From positions 1-7,474 of the forward strand of contig JAUYSF010000262.1 in the NCBI GenBank assembly GCA_030696435.1: a stretch of DNA of 7,474 nucleotides, given 5' to 3'. Position 1 is the first letter of the stretch. Every line of letters begins with the position of its first letter. Source of the stretch: Desulfoprunum sp. GTDB lineage: Bacteria; Desulfobacterota; Desulfobulbia; Desulfobulbales; Desulfocapsaceae. Shown here piece after piece: positions 1 to 6,811 of the stretch. The notes beneath the pieces were generated by a model. The model was not told the DNA's origin and did no database searches. It saw only the letters and a program-made list of their open reading frames with translations. A program made the position numbers and the translations under genes.

Positions 1-836
1 AGAGTGTCATCACCTGCGTCGCCAAAGAGACGGTCACTGCCGTTGTGACCATAGATTTCATCGCTCCCGCCGTTACCATAGAGAATATCGTTGCCATTAT
101 AACCGTAGAGCTGGTTGGCTCCATCGTTGCCGGTTAGAGTATCATCATAATTGCTGCCCCCAATATTTTCGATGGATACCAGGGTGTCGGTGCCGTCACC
201 CAAGGTGTTTTGGGGTGTCGCGGTGAGAAGGCTGACGGTCACCCCAGCGGTTGCGTAAAAGTAACTCGCCTTATCTGTGCCAGTCCCTCCGCTCAAATAA
301 TCATTGCCACTGCCGCCATTGAGGTAATCACTGCCATCGCCACCATAGATGAAATCGCTCCCGCCGTTACCGTAGAGAACATCGTTGCCATCATAACCGA
401 AAAGCCAGTTGACTCCATCGTTGCCGGTTAGAGTATCAGCAAAACCGCTGCCCCCAATATCTTCGATGGCTAACAGGGTGTCGGTGCCGTCACCGCCCGT
501 GTTTTGGGCTGTCGTGATGAGAAGGCTGACGGTCACCCCAGCAGTTGCGTAAGAGTAACTCGCCCTATCTGTGCCAGTCCCTCCATACAGATCGTCATTG
601 CCACTGCCACCATAGAGGTAGTCATTGTCTGCACCACCAACCAGTGTGTCATCACCTGCGTTGCCATAGACAAAGTCAAGGCCGTTATCACCATAGATGA
701 CATCGCTCCCGCCGTTACCATAGAGAACATCGTTGCCACCCCAGCCGTCGAGCCGGTTGGTTCCATCGTTGCCGGTCAAAGTATCACTATATTCACTGCC
801 CTGAATATTTTCGATGCCTACCAGGGTGTCGGTGCC
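1..836 (-). repeat. Tandem RTX supermodules of 348 bp and 294 bp plus a partial third
   Basis: Within the RTX gene, the block starting at the GTDTL motif recurs at 836, 488 and 194 (minus strand), giving one unit of 348 bp (116 residues), one of 294 bp (98 residues) and a 194-bp partial unit cut by the window edge. Each complete unit is a 44-residue linker plus nonapeptides: eight in the 116-residue unit and six in the 98-residue unit. The 18-residue difference is exactly two nonapeptides. DNA similarity between units is high (for example gagaaggctgacggtcaccc occurs at about 226 and 520), consistent with growth by duplication or recombination. Confidence 0.85.
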
Positions 837-1082
837 ATCACCAAAGGTGTTTTGGGCTGCCGTGGTAAGAAGGCTGACGGCGACCCAACCGGTTGCGGCA
901 CGGTACATTGCCGTATCTGTGCCGTTCCCTCCATTCAGATAGTCATCGCCACTGCCGCCATAGAGGTAATCGTCGCCTCCATAACCGAATAGCCAGTCGT
1001 GGCCTCCATAACCATAGATATCATCAGAAGACTCTGTACTGACAAGCACGTTATTACCGCCATCACCATTAATAATTGCCAT
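1..1082 (-). CDS. RTX (hemolysin-type calcium-binding repeat) protein, C-terminus beyond the window
   Basis: The reading frame is open from the ATG at 1082 to the left edge, giving 360 visible residues. They are built from about 25 RTX nonapeptides of the GGxGxDxUx type (for example NGGSDVIYG, GGSGNDYLS), interrupted by 44-residue linkers containing ATAGVTVSLL and GTDTLVxIENI. In this family the nonapeptides form parallel beta-rolls that bind calcium outside the cell, and export is by a type I secretion system reading a C-terminal signal; that end is not in the window, so export is inferred. There is no N-terminal signal peptide, which fits type I export. The protein enters repeats within a few residues of its start, with no N-terminal catalytic domain visible. 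The ribosome binding site GGGGGAGG lies only 2 nt before the ATG, which is tight, but no better start exists nearby. A decayed radical SAM gene sits 20 bp upstream on the same strand. Function (adhesin, S-layer-like protein, enzyme or toxin) cannot be assigned. Confidence 0.9.
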   Translation of the reverse strand, partial: MAIINGDGGNNVLVSTESSDDIYGYGGHDWLFGYGGDDYLYGGSGDDYLNGGNGTDTAMYRAATGWVAVSLLTTAAQNTFGDGTDTLVGIENIQGSEYSDTLTGNDGTNRLDGWGGNDVLYGNGGSDVIYGDNGLDFVYGNAGDDTLVGGADNDYLYGGSGNDDLYGGTGTDRASYSYATAGVTVSLLITTAQNTGGDGTDTLLAIEDIGGSGFADTLTGNDGVNWLFGYDGNDVLYGNGGSDFIYGGDGSDYLNGGSGNDYLSGGTGTDKASYFYATAGVTVSLLTATPQNTLGDGTDTLVSIENIGGSNYDDTLTGNDGANQLYGYNGNDILYGNGGSDEIYGHNGSDRLFGDAGDDT

Positions 1083-1102
1083 AACCTCCCCCTTTTGGAT
1101 AT

Positions 1103-1549
1103 TTAGCTTTGCTGCTGGCAATATGCCCCATCCGATAATTTCGCCCATTGTTCGCTGCTGAGAGTGTAAATTTTATCGTTGAAGTGCAGGTGGGGGATCT
1201 TCATCGCCCCGCGAATACCAAGATCGTCACTGATCTGGGCATTTTGGATTTTATGCTTATCAATAAACTCACCGATGATTTCTTGGAGGAGGGGAGATTC
1301 CAGAAGATGCTCTCCACCCAAAAAGTCTATTTCAACCTTACTGTTGAGAGGTGTCTGGCGAAAAAGAAAACCGATCGCTTCCCTGGCAACCGCAAATGGC
1401 ATTGTAGCTCTTGCCAACTTAGCAATAGCCGCAGGCAAGATTGCATCGCAGTTGATACAAAGGGTGTAGAACGGCGAGGCCGTTTTTCCACATCACTGGA
1501 GGGGCGTTGCTTTAAGCAATAAAGGTACATGGGATGTTATTGCCGGCAT
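1103..1549 (-). pseudogene. Decayed, truncated radical SAM (SPASM-like) protein gene
   Basis: No single frame spans this gene, but three adjoining segments read as one protein. From an ATG at 1549, with ribosome binding site AGGGGAG four bases upstream, 18 codons are open to a TGA at 1493-1495. A second frame then supplies PLYQLRCNLACGYC, whose C-x3-C-x2-C (1422-1445) is the radical SAM [4Fe-4S] signature, and it stops at 1419. The first frame resumes with AREAIGFLFRQTP and then VEIDFLGGEHLLESPLLQEI, matching the SAM-binding GGE motif region of radical SAM enzymes (1310-1324; the usual GGEPLL has His for Pro). It ends at the TAA at 1103-1105. Correction at about 1496 and 1421 would restore a reading frame of about 149 codons, still far below the usual 350 or more residues, and no SPASM domain is visible. 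The last 50 residues do not resemble this family. I infer an inactive remnant; sequencing errors could explain the frameshifts but not the truncation. Alternatively the 3' frame could be expressed alone from a TTG at 1438 or ATG at 1402. Confidence 0.6.
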
Positions 1550-1563
1550 AAAACTCCCCTGGC
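1546..1563 (-). promoter_or_regulatory. Ribosome binding site and start of the radical SAM remnant
   Basis: On the minus strand AGGGGAG is followed by TTTT and ATG (1549). This is a stronger translation signal than exists ahead of the downstream in-frame TTG (1438) or ATG (1402), and is why I place the ancestral start at 1549. Confidence 0.5.
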
Positions 1564-1648
1564 TACAGTTGGAGGCGCACAGCTATTGTGTTGATATTCT
1601 TTTAAATCACTCACGCATTGTGAATAGAAAACCTCACTTTTTTAGTTA

Positions 1649-1677
1649 AGTATAGCAGATTAGGGATTACAGATAGA
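1649..1677 (-). promoter_or_regulatory. Candidate extended -10 promoter for the radical SAM remnant/RTX unit
   Basis: The minus strand reads TGCTATACT: a TATACT -10 box (1654-1649) preceded by the TGn of an extended -10. The -35 position at the usual 17-bp distance has no good TTGACA match, which an extended -10 can tolerate. It lies about 100 bp upstream of the start at 1549 and points toward the RTX gene. No other promoter is evident between the remnant and the RTX gene, so it would serve both. Confidence 0.4.
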
Positions 1678-1685
1678 TTACAGAT
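1665..1685. repeat. Direct repeat gattacagat x2, 11-bp period (possible operator)
   Basis: The decamer gattacagat occurs at 1665-1674 and 1676-1685, one base apart, so the copies repeat about one helical turn apart. They cover the -35 zone of the candidate minus-strand promoter. Two same-face half sites at this place are typical of a regulator binding site, but no regulator is identified. Confidence 0.4.
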
Positions 1686-1753
1686 CCGGAAAGAAATGAT
1701 GAACATGTGCTTTTTTTATTGATCAAAAACTCGTAATAATTGGATCGGTTCAA

Positions 1754-1779
1754 GCAACCGGTTGTTCCAAAGTCGGTTG
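1754..1779. repeat. Inverted repeat gcaaccg/cggttgc containing a 10-bp palindrome
   Basis: gcaaccg (1754-1760) pairs with cggttgc (1773-1779) across 12 bases. The left arm itself lies in the perfect palindrome caaccggttg (1755-1764), so two alternative pairings exist. No T-run follows directly, so it is not a standard terminator. A protein-binding site is possible; function unknown. Confidence 0.35.
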
Positions 1780-1937
1780 CCTTTCTGATCAATTGGTTTG
1801 CCGTTCAATGTCCTATCAATCAAGATGCGCCTCGATGTCGTGGCAGCCCCATTAACTTGAGGTTTACTTCTGAAGGGAAAAGACTGCATCCTGATCGCTC
1901 AGTATGTTATTGTTCCCAACAGCACCTCCTCTTTTTG

Positions 1938-1966
1938 TTGCTTTCTTACCGAGCAAACCGTAATAT
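1938..1966 (+). promoter_or_regulatory. Candidate sigma-70 promoter for ftsY
   Basis: TTGCTT (1938-1943) and TAATAT (1961-1966) are separated by exactly 17 bp, giving a predicted transcript start near 1973 and a leader of about 73 nt before ftsY. Matches to consensus are only moderate (three of six and four of six), so this is a best candidate, not a firm call. Confidence 0.35.
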
Positions 1967-2045
1967 GGCGGATTCCCGTAGCCCAGAAATTGATTGATTT
2001 TCCCCTTTATTCAGTCCCCCTTACCGCCCCTCTAAAGGATCCCCT

Positions 2046-3278
2046 ATGCTAGGCTGGTTTAAGAAAAAATTCTCAAAAAAATCAGAAGATACAACTGCCG
2101 AACAACAGGCTGCCACGGAGATCGTCGCCCCGGAAGAAGAAATCCTCCAACCTGAAGTCCCTGCCATCCCGGAATCTGTCCTGCCAAGTCCGGCTGAGGG
2201 CGATGTCGAGCTGGCCGCAGTTCCTCCCGAGCCGGAACCAAAGGCTGAAGAAGCCGAAACTGCGCAACAGACCGAGGCGCTGGAGCCAGAGGCACAAGAG
2301 ATAAAGATCAGCAAAGATGAGGCCGCCCCGGTCTCTCTCTTCAAGCGCCTTGCCGAGAAACTGGCAAAGACCCGGGAGGCCTTTACCGACCAGATTGACA
2401 GCCTCTTCCTCGGTAAAAAAGAAATCGACGCAGAACTCCTCGATAACCTTGAAGAGCTACTGATCACTGCCGATCTCGGTGTCGCAACCACCAGAGAACT
2501 GCTGGATAATGCCCGGCGCCGGGTCGGCCGCAAGGAACTCGCCGATCCACAAGCCCTCAAAGTGGCCATCAAGGAGCAGATCAAATCATTCATCGCCGAT
2601 TACCAGCAGGCCGCAGAGATGGTCATGCCCGAAAACGGTCCTTTTGTCATCATGGTCATCGGGGTCAACGGTGTCGGCAAGACCACCAGCATCGGCAAGA
2701 TCGCCCATAAGTTCGTCAAGGCCGGACGCTCGGTGATGCTCGTTGCCGGTGATACCTTCCGGGCCGCCGCCGTCTCCCAACTGAAGATCTGGGGAGAACG
2801 AAACAAGGTCCTGGTGGTCGCCCGTGAAGACGGCGCCGACCCCTCATCCGTGGTCTATGACGCCATGGATATCGCCATCGCCAAGGAGTACGATGTCGTG
2901 CTGGTCGATACCGCCGGTCGCCTCCATACCCAGACTAATCTCATGGAAGAATTGAAAAAAATCAAACGGGTCATGGGCAAACGACTGGAAGGGGCACCTC
3001 ACGAGGTCATGCTCGTCGTCGATGCCACCACCGGCCAGAACGGTATCTCCCAGGCCAAACTCTTTCATGAGGCGGTCGGCCTTACCGGCATCACCCTCAC
3101 CAAGCTCGACGGCACCGCCAAGGGCGGTATTGTTGCTAACATCTGCCGGGAATTGAAGACCCCCATCAGATTCATCGGCGTTGGTGAAAAAATGGAGGAT
3201 CTGCGTGATTTTGATCCAGATGAATTCATTGAGGCCCTCTTTCAGGGCCGGTCTTCAGAAACCAAACCCACAGCATAG
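2046..3278 (+). CDS. ftsY: Signal recognition particle receptor FtsY
   Basis: FtsY is the membrane-associated GTPase that receives SRP-ribosome-nascent-chain complexes and hands them to the Sec translocon. The 410-residue protein has the full layout. A basic amphipathic start ([12 protein letters not shown]) of the membrane-binding type is followed by an acidic Pro/Glu-rich A domain to about residue 95. A helical N domain spans about 97-190. The GTPase G domain carries G1 GVNGVGKTT (206-214), the SRP-GTPase box DTFRAAA (236-242), DTAGR (288-292), TKLD (352-355) and GVGE (378-381). The DTFRAAA box and the C-terminal [11 protein letters not shown] segment mark it as SRP-family; absence of a Met-rich M domain and presence of the acidic A domain separate it from Ffh. 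The ATG at 2046 is preceded by AAGGA (2035-2039) at a good distance. The next gene begins 9 bp after the stop, suggesting co-transcription. The final residues (SSETKPTA) form a short tail of no evident function. Confidence 0.97.
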   Translation: MLGWFKKKFSKKSEDTTAEQQAATEIVAPEEEILQPEVPAIPESVLPSPAEGDVELAAVPPEPEPKAEEAETAQQTEALEPEAQEIKISKDEAAPVSLFKRLAEKLAKTREAFTDQIDSLFLGKKEIDAELLDNLEELLITADLGVATTRELLDNARRRVGRKELADPQALKVAIKEQIKSFIADYQQAAEMVMPENGPFVIMVIGVNGVGKTTSIGKIAHKFVKAGRSVMLVAGDTFRAAAVSQLKIWGERNKVLVVAREDGADPSSVVYDAMDIAIAKEYDVVLVDTAGRLHTQTNLMEELKKIKRVMGKRLEGAPHEVMLVVDATTGQNGISQAKLFHEAVGLTGITLTKLDGTAKGGIVANICRELKTPIRFIGVGEKMEDLRDFDPDEFIEALFQGRSSETKPTA

Positions 3279-3287
3279 GCTGCTACC

Positions 3288-4115
3288 ATGAAATACCAAC
3301 GACACGAGCAACCCGGATGTGGCGGTTGTCTGCTTATCGCCATGATTGTCATCCTCGTCACCGGAGGGGCGCCTGCCCTGATCAATTTTGTCGGGGCTCT
3401 TATCTTCTCCGGATTTGCCGGCGTGCTGCTGTTTATCGCCATCTTCTGGGGATTTACCTATTGGATGCAAAAACAGGTTGCGACCTACGAGCAGTCCCAA
3501 TCGGAAAGCCACAACCGCTTTGTCTGGCTACTGGTGCAGATCCTCATCCGCATCGCCAAGATCGACGGCGAGATCAGCCGCGACGAGGTCCAGGCCATCC
3601 AGCGCTTCTTCCAGTATAATCTCCATTACAACCAGACCCAGATGACCTGGGTCAAGGAACTGATCAAAGAGGCCACCGCCTCATCCCAGACCCTTGACAG
3701 CCTCCTCCAGGAATTTAAGGCAACATTTGCCTACGAACCACGCCTCATCCTGCTGGAACTGATCTACCAGATCCTCTACACCAAGAGCCGTGTACCACCG
3801 GAAGAACTGCAAATTGCCCGTAATATCGCTAATTTTCTTGAGATCTCGAGCTACGACCTGCGGACCATTGAGGCAAAGTTCACCTATCGGCAACAGCAGA
3901 CTGCCTCAACCTCGCGCAATATGGCCGAACAGTATTATGCCGTCCTCGGCCTGGAGCCCGGCACCGACATGGAATCAGTAAAGAAGGCCTACCGCAAACT
4001 CTGCATGCAGTTCCACCCGGACAAGGTCAGTCATCTGGGCGATGAATTCAAAGCTGTGGCCGAGGAGAAGATGAAAGAAATCAACCAGGCGTACGATTAT
4101 TTCAAGAAAATGTGA
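3288..4115 (+). CDS. djlA: DjlA-like membrane J-domain co-chaperone (TerB-like + DnaJ domains)
   Basis: The 275-residue protein has a hydrophobic N-terminal region (about 14-59, enough for two membrane segments, preceded by CGGC), a TerB-like all-helical domain (about 78-198, including the acidic KIDGEISRDE at 91-100), and a C-terminal J domain (about 214-275) starting EQYYAVLGLEPG, with the essential HPD motif at 243-245 and a closing INQAYDYFKKM. J domains stimulate DnaK ATPase, so this protein would recruit DnaK to the inner-membrane surface. Length and domain order match DjlA, which is usually described with a single N-terminal membrane segment; two here is a modest difference. It starts 9 bp after ftsY without a clear ribosome binding site, suggesting translational coupling. 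Membrane delivery by the SRP route next to a membrane chaperone makes functional sense, but a direct link is inference. The family name is secure; equivalence to E. coli DjlA is less so. Confidence 0.85.
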   Translation: MKYQRHEQPGCGGCLLIAMIVILVTGGAPALINFVGALIFSGFAGVLLFIAIFWGFTYWMQKQVATYEQSQSESHNRFVWLLVQILIRIAKIDGEISRDEVQAIQRFFQYNLHYNQTQMTWVKELIKEATASSQTLDSLLQEFKATFAYEPRLILLELIYQILYTKSRVPPEELQIARNIANFLEISSYDLRTIEAKFTYRQQQTASTSRNMAEQYYAVLGLEPGTDMESVKKAYRKLCMQFHPDKVSHLGDEFKAVAEEKMKEINQAYDYFKKM

Positions 4116-4203
4116 TACCGGCTGTCGCTAACGACAAACTCAGCGACGACTTGTTGAAAGGGTTGCTGATACACATCCCACAACCGGGAAAAAGGAGAGC
4201 ACG

Positions 4204-5394
4204 ATGGCTATTTCTGAGAAGATGCGGCTTTTTGGCCAAAAATCTTCATGGATACGCAAGATGTTTGAGGAAGGCGCCAAGATGAAGGCAGCCTACGGGG
4301 CAGAAAATGTCTGCGACTTCAGCCTCGGCAACCCCGATCTACCGCCACCGCCGAAGTTCTCAGAGGTCATCCGCAAGGTGGTGGCGGATGAACGCCCCGG
4401 AGTCCATTCCTATATGCCAAATGGCGGCTACCCCTGGGTCCGAGAGGCGATTGCCGCCCGTATGTCCGCCGAACAGGGAGTCACCGTCACCCAGGCAGAG
4501 ATGCTGCTGACCTGCGGGGCGGCAGGCGGGCTCAACGTGGTCTTCAAGGCCCTGCTCAATCCTGGCGAAGAGGTCATTCTGCTGGCCCCTTATTTCGTCG
4601 AATATAACTTCTATCTCGATAATCATGGCGGCACAGGCCGAGTGGTCAATACCGATGCGGATTTCAGCCTTGACCTTGAGGCCATCAAGGCCGCCATCTC
4701 GGCGAAGACCAAGGCCATCATCGTCAACTCCCCCAACAATCCGACCGGCCAGATCTATTCAGCCGAGTCGCTGGCAGCACTGGGCAAACTGCTGGCAGAG
4801 GCCGGTAAACGCTACGGCACGACCATTTTTCTGATCGCTGACGAGCCCTACCGCAAGATCATCTTCGACGACAACACCGTCCCGAGTATCTTCAAGGCCT
4901 ACCGCAACAGCATTGTGGTTTCTTCCTACTCCAAGGATCTGTCCCTGCCTGGCGAACGCATCGGCTACCTGGCAGTGCATCCGGAGATCGATGACAAGGC
5001 TGCCCTCCTCGATGCCATGACCCTGGCCAACCGGATTCTCGGTTTTGTCAATGCCCCGGCGCTGATGCAGCGGGTAGTGGCCGAATTGCAGGATGTGACG
5101 GTCGACACTGAGGTTTATGCCAGGAGACGGGAGACTTTCTGTGCGATCCTGCGGGAGGCGGGCTATGACTTCCTTGCCCCCCGCGGTGCCTTCTATATCT
5201 TCCCGAAGTCGCCCATCCCGGACGACGTGCAGTTTATTGCAATGCTACAGGAAGAAAAGATTCTGGCGGTGCCCGGTACCGGCTTCGGGGCCCCCGGTTA
5301 TTTCCGGTTGGTCTTCTGCGTCGGTGATGAGGTGATCAGGCGATCAGCCGAGGGATTCAAACGGGCCATGGCCAAGGCCAGGAAGAGTCTGTAA
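4204..5394 (+). CDS. PLP-dependent class I/II aminotransferase (aspartate aminotransferase-like)
   Basis: A cytoplasmic fold-type I aminotransferase that would transfer an amino group between an amino acid and a 2-oxo acid. The 396 residues fit the family. Visible features in order: FSLGNPDLPPP (39-49) in the N-terminal arm, HSYMPNGGYPWVREAI (68-83), CGAAGGLN (104-111) for phosphate binding, SPNNPTG (176-182), DEPYR (213-217) where Asp213 should contact the pyridine nitrogen and Tyr216 the ring oxygen, and SYSKDLSLPGERIGY (241-255) with Lys244 as the Schiff-base lysine and Arg252 toward the phosphate. Arg368 in YFRLVF is the expected carboxylate-binding arginine. Substrate is not predictable: aspartate, alanine or aromatic amino acids are all possible. 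The start is well supported by AAGGAG (4192-4197) at normal spacing. It follows the djlA-like gene by 88 bp on the same strand, so it may be partly co-transcribed. Its stop precedes a convergent terminator. Confidence 0.92.
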   Translation: MAISEKMRLFGQKSSWIRKMFEEGAKMKAAYGAENVCDFSLGNPDLPPPPKFSEVIRKVVADERPGVHSYMPNGGYPWVREAIAARMSAEQGVTVTQAEMLLTCGAAGGLNVVFKALLNPGEEVILLAPYFVEYNFYLDNHGGTGRVVNTDADFSLDLEAIKAAISAKTKAIIVNSPNNPTGQIYSAESLAALGKLLAEAGKRYGTTIFLIADEPYRKIIFDDNTVPSIFKAYRNSIVVSSYSKDLSLPGERIGYLAVHPEIDDKAALLDAMTLANRILGFVNAPALMQRVVAELQDVTVDTEVYARRRETFCAILREAGYDFLAPRGAFYIFPKSPIPDDVQFIAMLQEEKILAVPGTGFGAPGYFRLVFCVGDEVIRRSAEGFKRAMAKARKSL

Positions 5395-5432
5395 TTCCAT
5401 TCTAAGCCGTTGTCAAAAAATATTGTAGATGG

Positions 5433-5460
5433 GGTGAGGAGATGTGCCCCCTCACCTTTT
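5433..5460. terminator. Bidirectional intrinsic terminator between the aminotransferase gene and der
   Basis: GGTGAGG (5433-5439) pairs with CCTCACC (5450-5456) around a 10-base loop. TTTT follows directly on the plus strand (5457-5460). On the minus strand the hairpin begins just after the der stop and is followed, about a dozen bases on, by a T-run (plus-strand aaaaaa at 5415-5420). Position between two convergent genes supports use from both sides; the plus-strand T-tract is short. Confidence 0.6.
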
Positions 5461-6811
5461 AGGATTTTTCGCGCTGCTCGGTCTTGTCGCGGAAAAAGAT
5501 CTGGATCGGCACCTTATCAAGGCCCAGACCATCACGGAAACGGTTCATGAGATAGCGCTCGTAGGAAAAATGCACCCCTTTCGTACTGTTGGTCATGATT
5601 ACGAATTTGGGCGGGCAGGTGCCGATCTGTGAGGTATAGTAGAACTTCAGTCGCTTATTCTTATATATCGGCGGATTATGCGCCTCGACGGCATCACGCA
5701 GGAGCTTGTTGAGGGCCGCTGTGGGAAATTTCGAGCGATACTGCTTGTAGACTGAGCCGATTACCGGGAAAAGGCGTTTGACCCCGTAGCCGGTCAGGGC
5801 CGAGCTGGTCAGAAGAGGGGCATAGCCGACAAAGGGTAGGGCCAGGCCTACCTCTGCCATGACTTTCTCCTGGCGCTTCTTGTCTCCCGCCAGCAGATCC
5901 CATTTATTCACCAGGATAATCATGCCCCTACCCTGATCGAGAGCATAGCCGATGACCTTGGTGTCCTGCTCGGTAATCCCTTCGTCGGCATCAATGAGGA
6001 CAATCGCCACATCACAACGCTCAAGGGCGGCAAGAGCCTTAAGAATGCTGAATTTCTCCAGTTTTTCCTTGGTCTTGCCCTTGCGACGAATGCCCGCCGT
6101 ATCAATCAGAAGATAACTATAACTACCATGCACCAACAGGGTATCTACCGCATCCCTGGTCGTGCCCGAGATCTCGGAAACCACCATGCGATCCTCACCG
6201 AGGATCTGGTTGATCATCGACGACTTGCCAACATTAGGTCGACCGATAAAGGCCACCTTGACGGTATTCTCGGGCAGACTACTGTCCGCCTCATCCTCAT
6301 CACTGCCCAGACTTGTTATCAAACCCTCCATCAGGGTCTGAAAGCCGTAGCTGTGTTCCGCAGATACAGACCAGAGTTGATCGATCCCGAGTTCATAAAA
6401 CTGGGCCAGCAGGACAGTTTCCTGTTCAGGGCCGTCAATCTTGTTGACGATATGAAAGATCGGTTTTTGGGTGCGCCGAAGAATCTCGACGATCTCATGG
6501 TCGGCAGGGGTCAGACCGGCCCGGCCATCCATAAGAAAAAGAATGGTATCGGCCTCCTCGATGGCGGCCATGGCCTGTTCGCGGATATGGGGAACCATTG
6601 CATCCAACGGATTTTCATCAATACCGCCGGTATCGACCAGGATAAAAGGACGGTCGTTCCAGACCACCCGGTCGTAGTGGCGATCCCTCGTCACCCCTGG
6701 GGTGGGATCAACCAGCGCCTTGCGTGATTTGGTGATACGATTGAAAAGAGTGGATTTACCGACGTTGGGACGACCTACGAGGGCGACAATGGGACATGAT
6801 GGCGTAGACAT
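5459..6811 (-). CDS. der: Ribosome-assembly GTPase Der (EngA)
   Basis: Der is an essential GTPase that assists late maturation of the 50S ribosomal subunit. The 450-residue protein shows its unique layout of two tandem Ras-like G domains and a KH-like C-terminal domain. Domain 1 has GRPNVGKS (13-20), TPGVTRDR (37-44), DTGG (60-63), NKID (123-126) and SAE (150-152). A short acidic linker (SDEDEADSS, about 170-178) leads to domain 2 with GRPNVGKS (190-197), SGTTRD (215-220), DTAGIRRKGK (237-246), NKWD (302-305) and SAL (337-339). The KH-like domain covers about 360-440, with KFYYTSQIGTCPP and FVIMTN. All nucleotide-binding motifs are intact in both domains. The ATG at 6811 is preceded by AGAGGA at about 7 nt. 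It is convergent with the aminotransferase gene and ends in a shared hairpin terminator. The kinase gene upstream is on the same strand but 175 bp away, so co-transcription is uncertain. Confidence 0.97.
   Translation of the reverse strand: MSTPSCPIVALVGRPNVGKSTLFNRITKSRKALVDPTPGVTRDRHYDRVVWNDRPFILVDTGGIDENPLDAMVPHIREQAMAAIEEADTILFLMDGRAGLTPADHEIVEILRRTQKPIFHIVNKIDGPEQETVLLAQFYELGIDQLWSVSAEHSYGFQTLMEGLITSLGSDEDEADSSLPENTVKVAFIGRPNVGKSSMINQILGEDRMVVSEISGTTRDAVDTLLVHGSYSYLLIDTAGIRRKGKTKEKLEKFSILKALAALERCDVAIVLIDADEGITEQDTKVIGYALDQGRGMIILVNKWDLLAGDKKRQEKVMAEVGLALPFVGYAPLLTSSALTGYGVKRLFPVIGSVYKQYRSKFPTAALNKLLRDAVEAHNPPIYKNKRLKFYYTSQIGTCPPKFVIMTNSTKGVHFSYERYLMNRFRDGLGLDKVPIQIFFRDKTEQREKS

Larger units (their letters stand above)
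1550..2045. other. Divergent intergenic region without a convincing gene
   Basis: These 496 bp separate the minus-strand RTX locus from plus-strand ftsY. The left third is AT-rich and holds the candidate minus-strand promoter and the direct repeat. The middle has a palindromic hairpin (1754-1779). The right end has a candidate ftsY promoter and ribosome binding site. The only sizeable open frame (TTG at 1740 to 1997, plus strand) lacks a ribosome binding site and any recognisable sequence. I see no tRNA, CRISPR or insertion sequence ends here. Confidence 0.6.

Noticed and set aside
1..836. Possible CRISPR or satellite array from the regular DNA repeats
   Set aside because: The period is a multiple of three, units of about 300 bp have no short-repeat/spacer pattern, and translation gives clear RTX motifs.
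210..992. Plus-strand open frames across the RTX region
   Set aside because: They are repetitive mirror frames of the RTX nonapeptide gene, which reads cleanly on the minus strand.
1148..1522. Plus-strand open frame of 124 codons opposite the radical SAM remnant
   Set aside because: It is antisense to the recognisable CNLACGYC and GGE coding segments and has no family resemblance of its own.
1740..1997. Plus-strand open frame of 85 codons in the intergenic region
   Set aside because: It starts with TTG without a ribosome binding site, has low-complexity unrecognisable sequence and overlaps the candidate ftsY promoter.
2021..2593. Minus-strand open frame of 190 codons over the ftsY start
   Set aside because: It is a serine/alanine-rich shadow of the ftsY A and N domains, favoured by codon bias.
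4123..4147. Hairpin gtcgct/agcgac after the djlA-like gene as a terminator
   Set aside because: The stem is only 6 bp with a long loop, and there is no T-run after it.
6128..6727. Plus-strand open frame of 199 codons inside der
   Set aside because: It is antisense to the intact G domains of Der and shows no motif.
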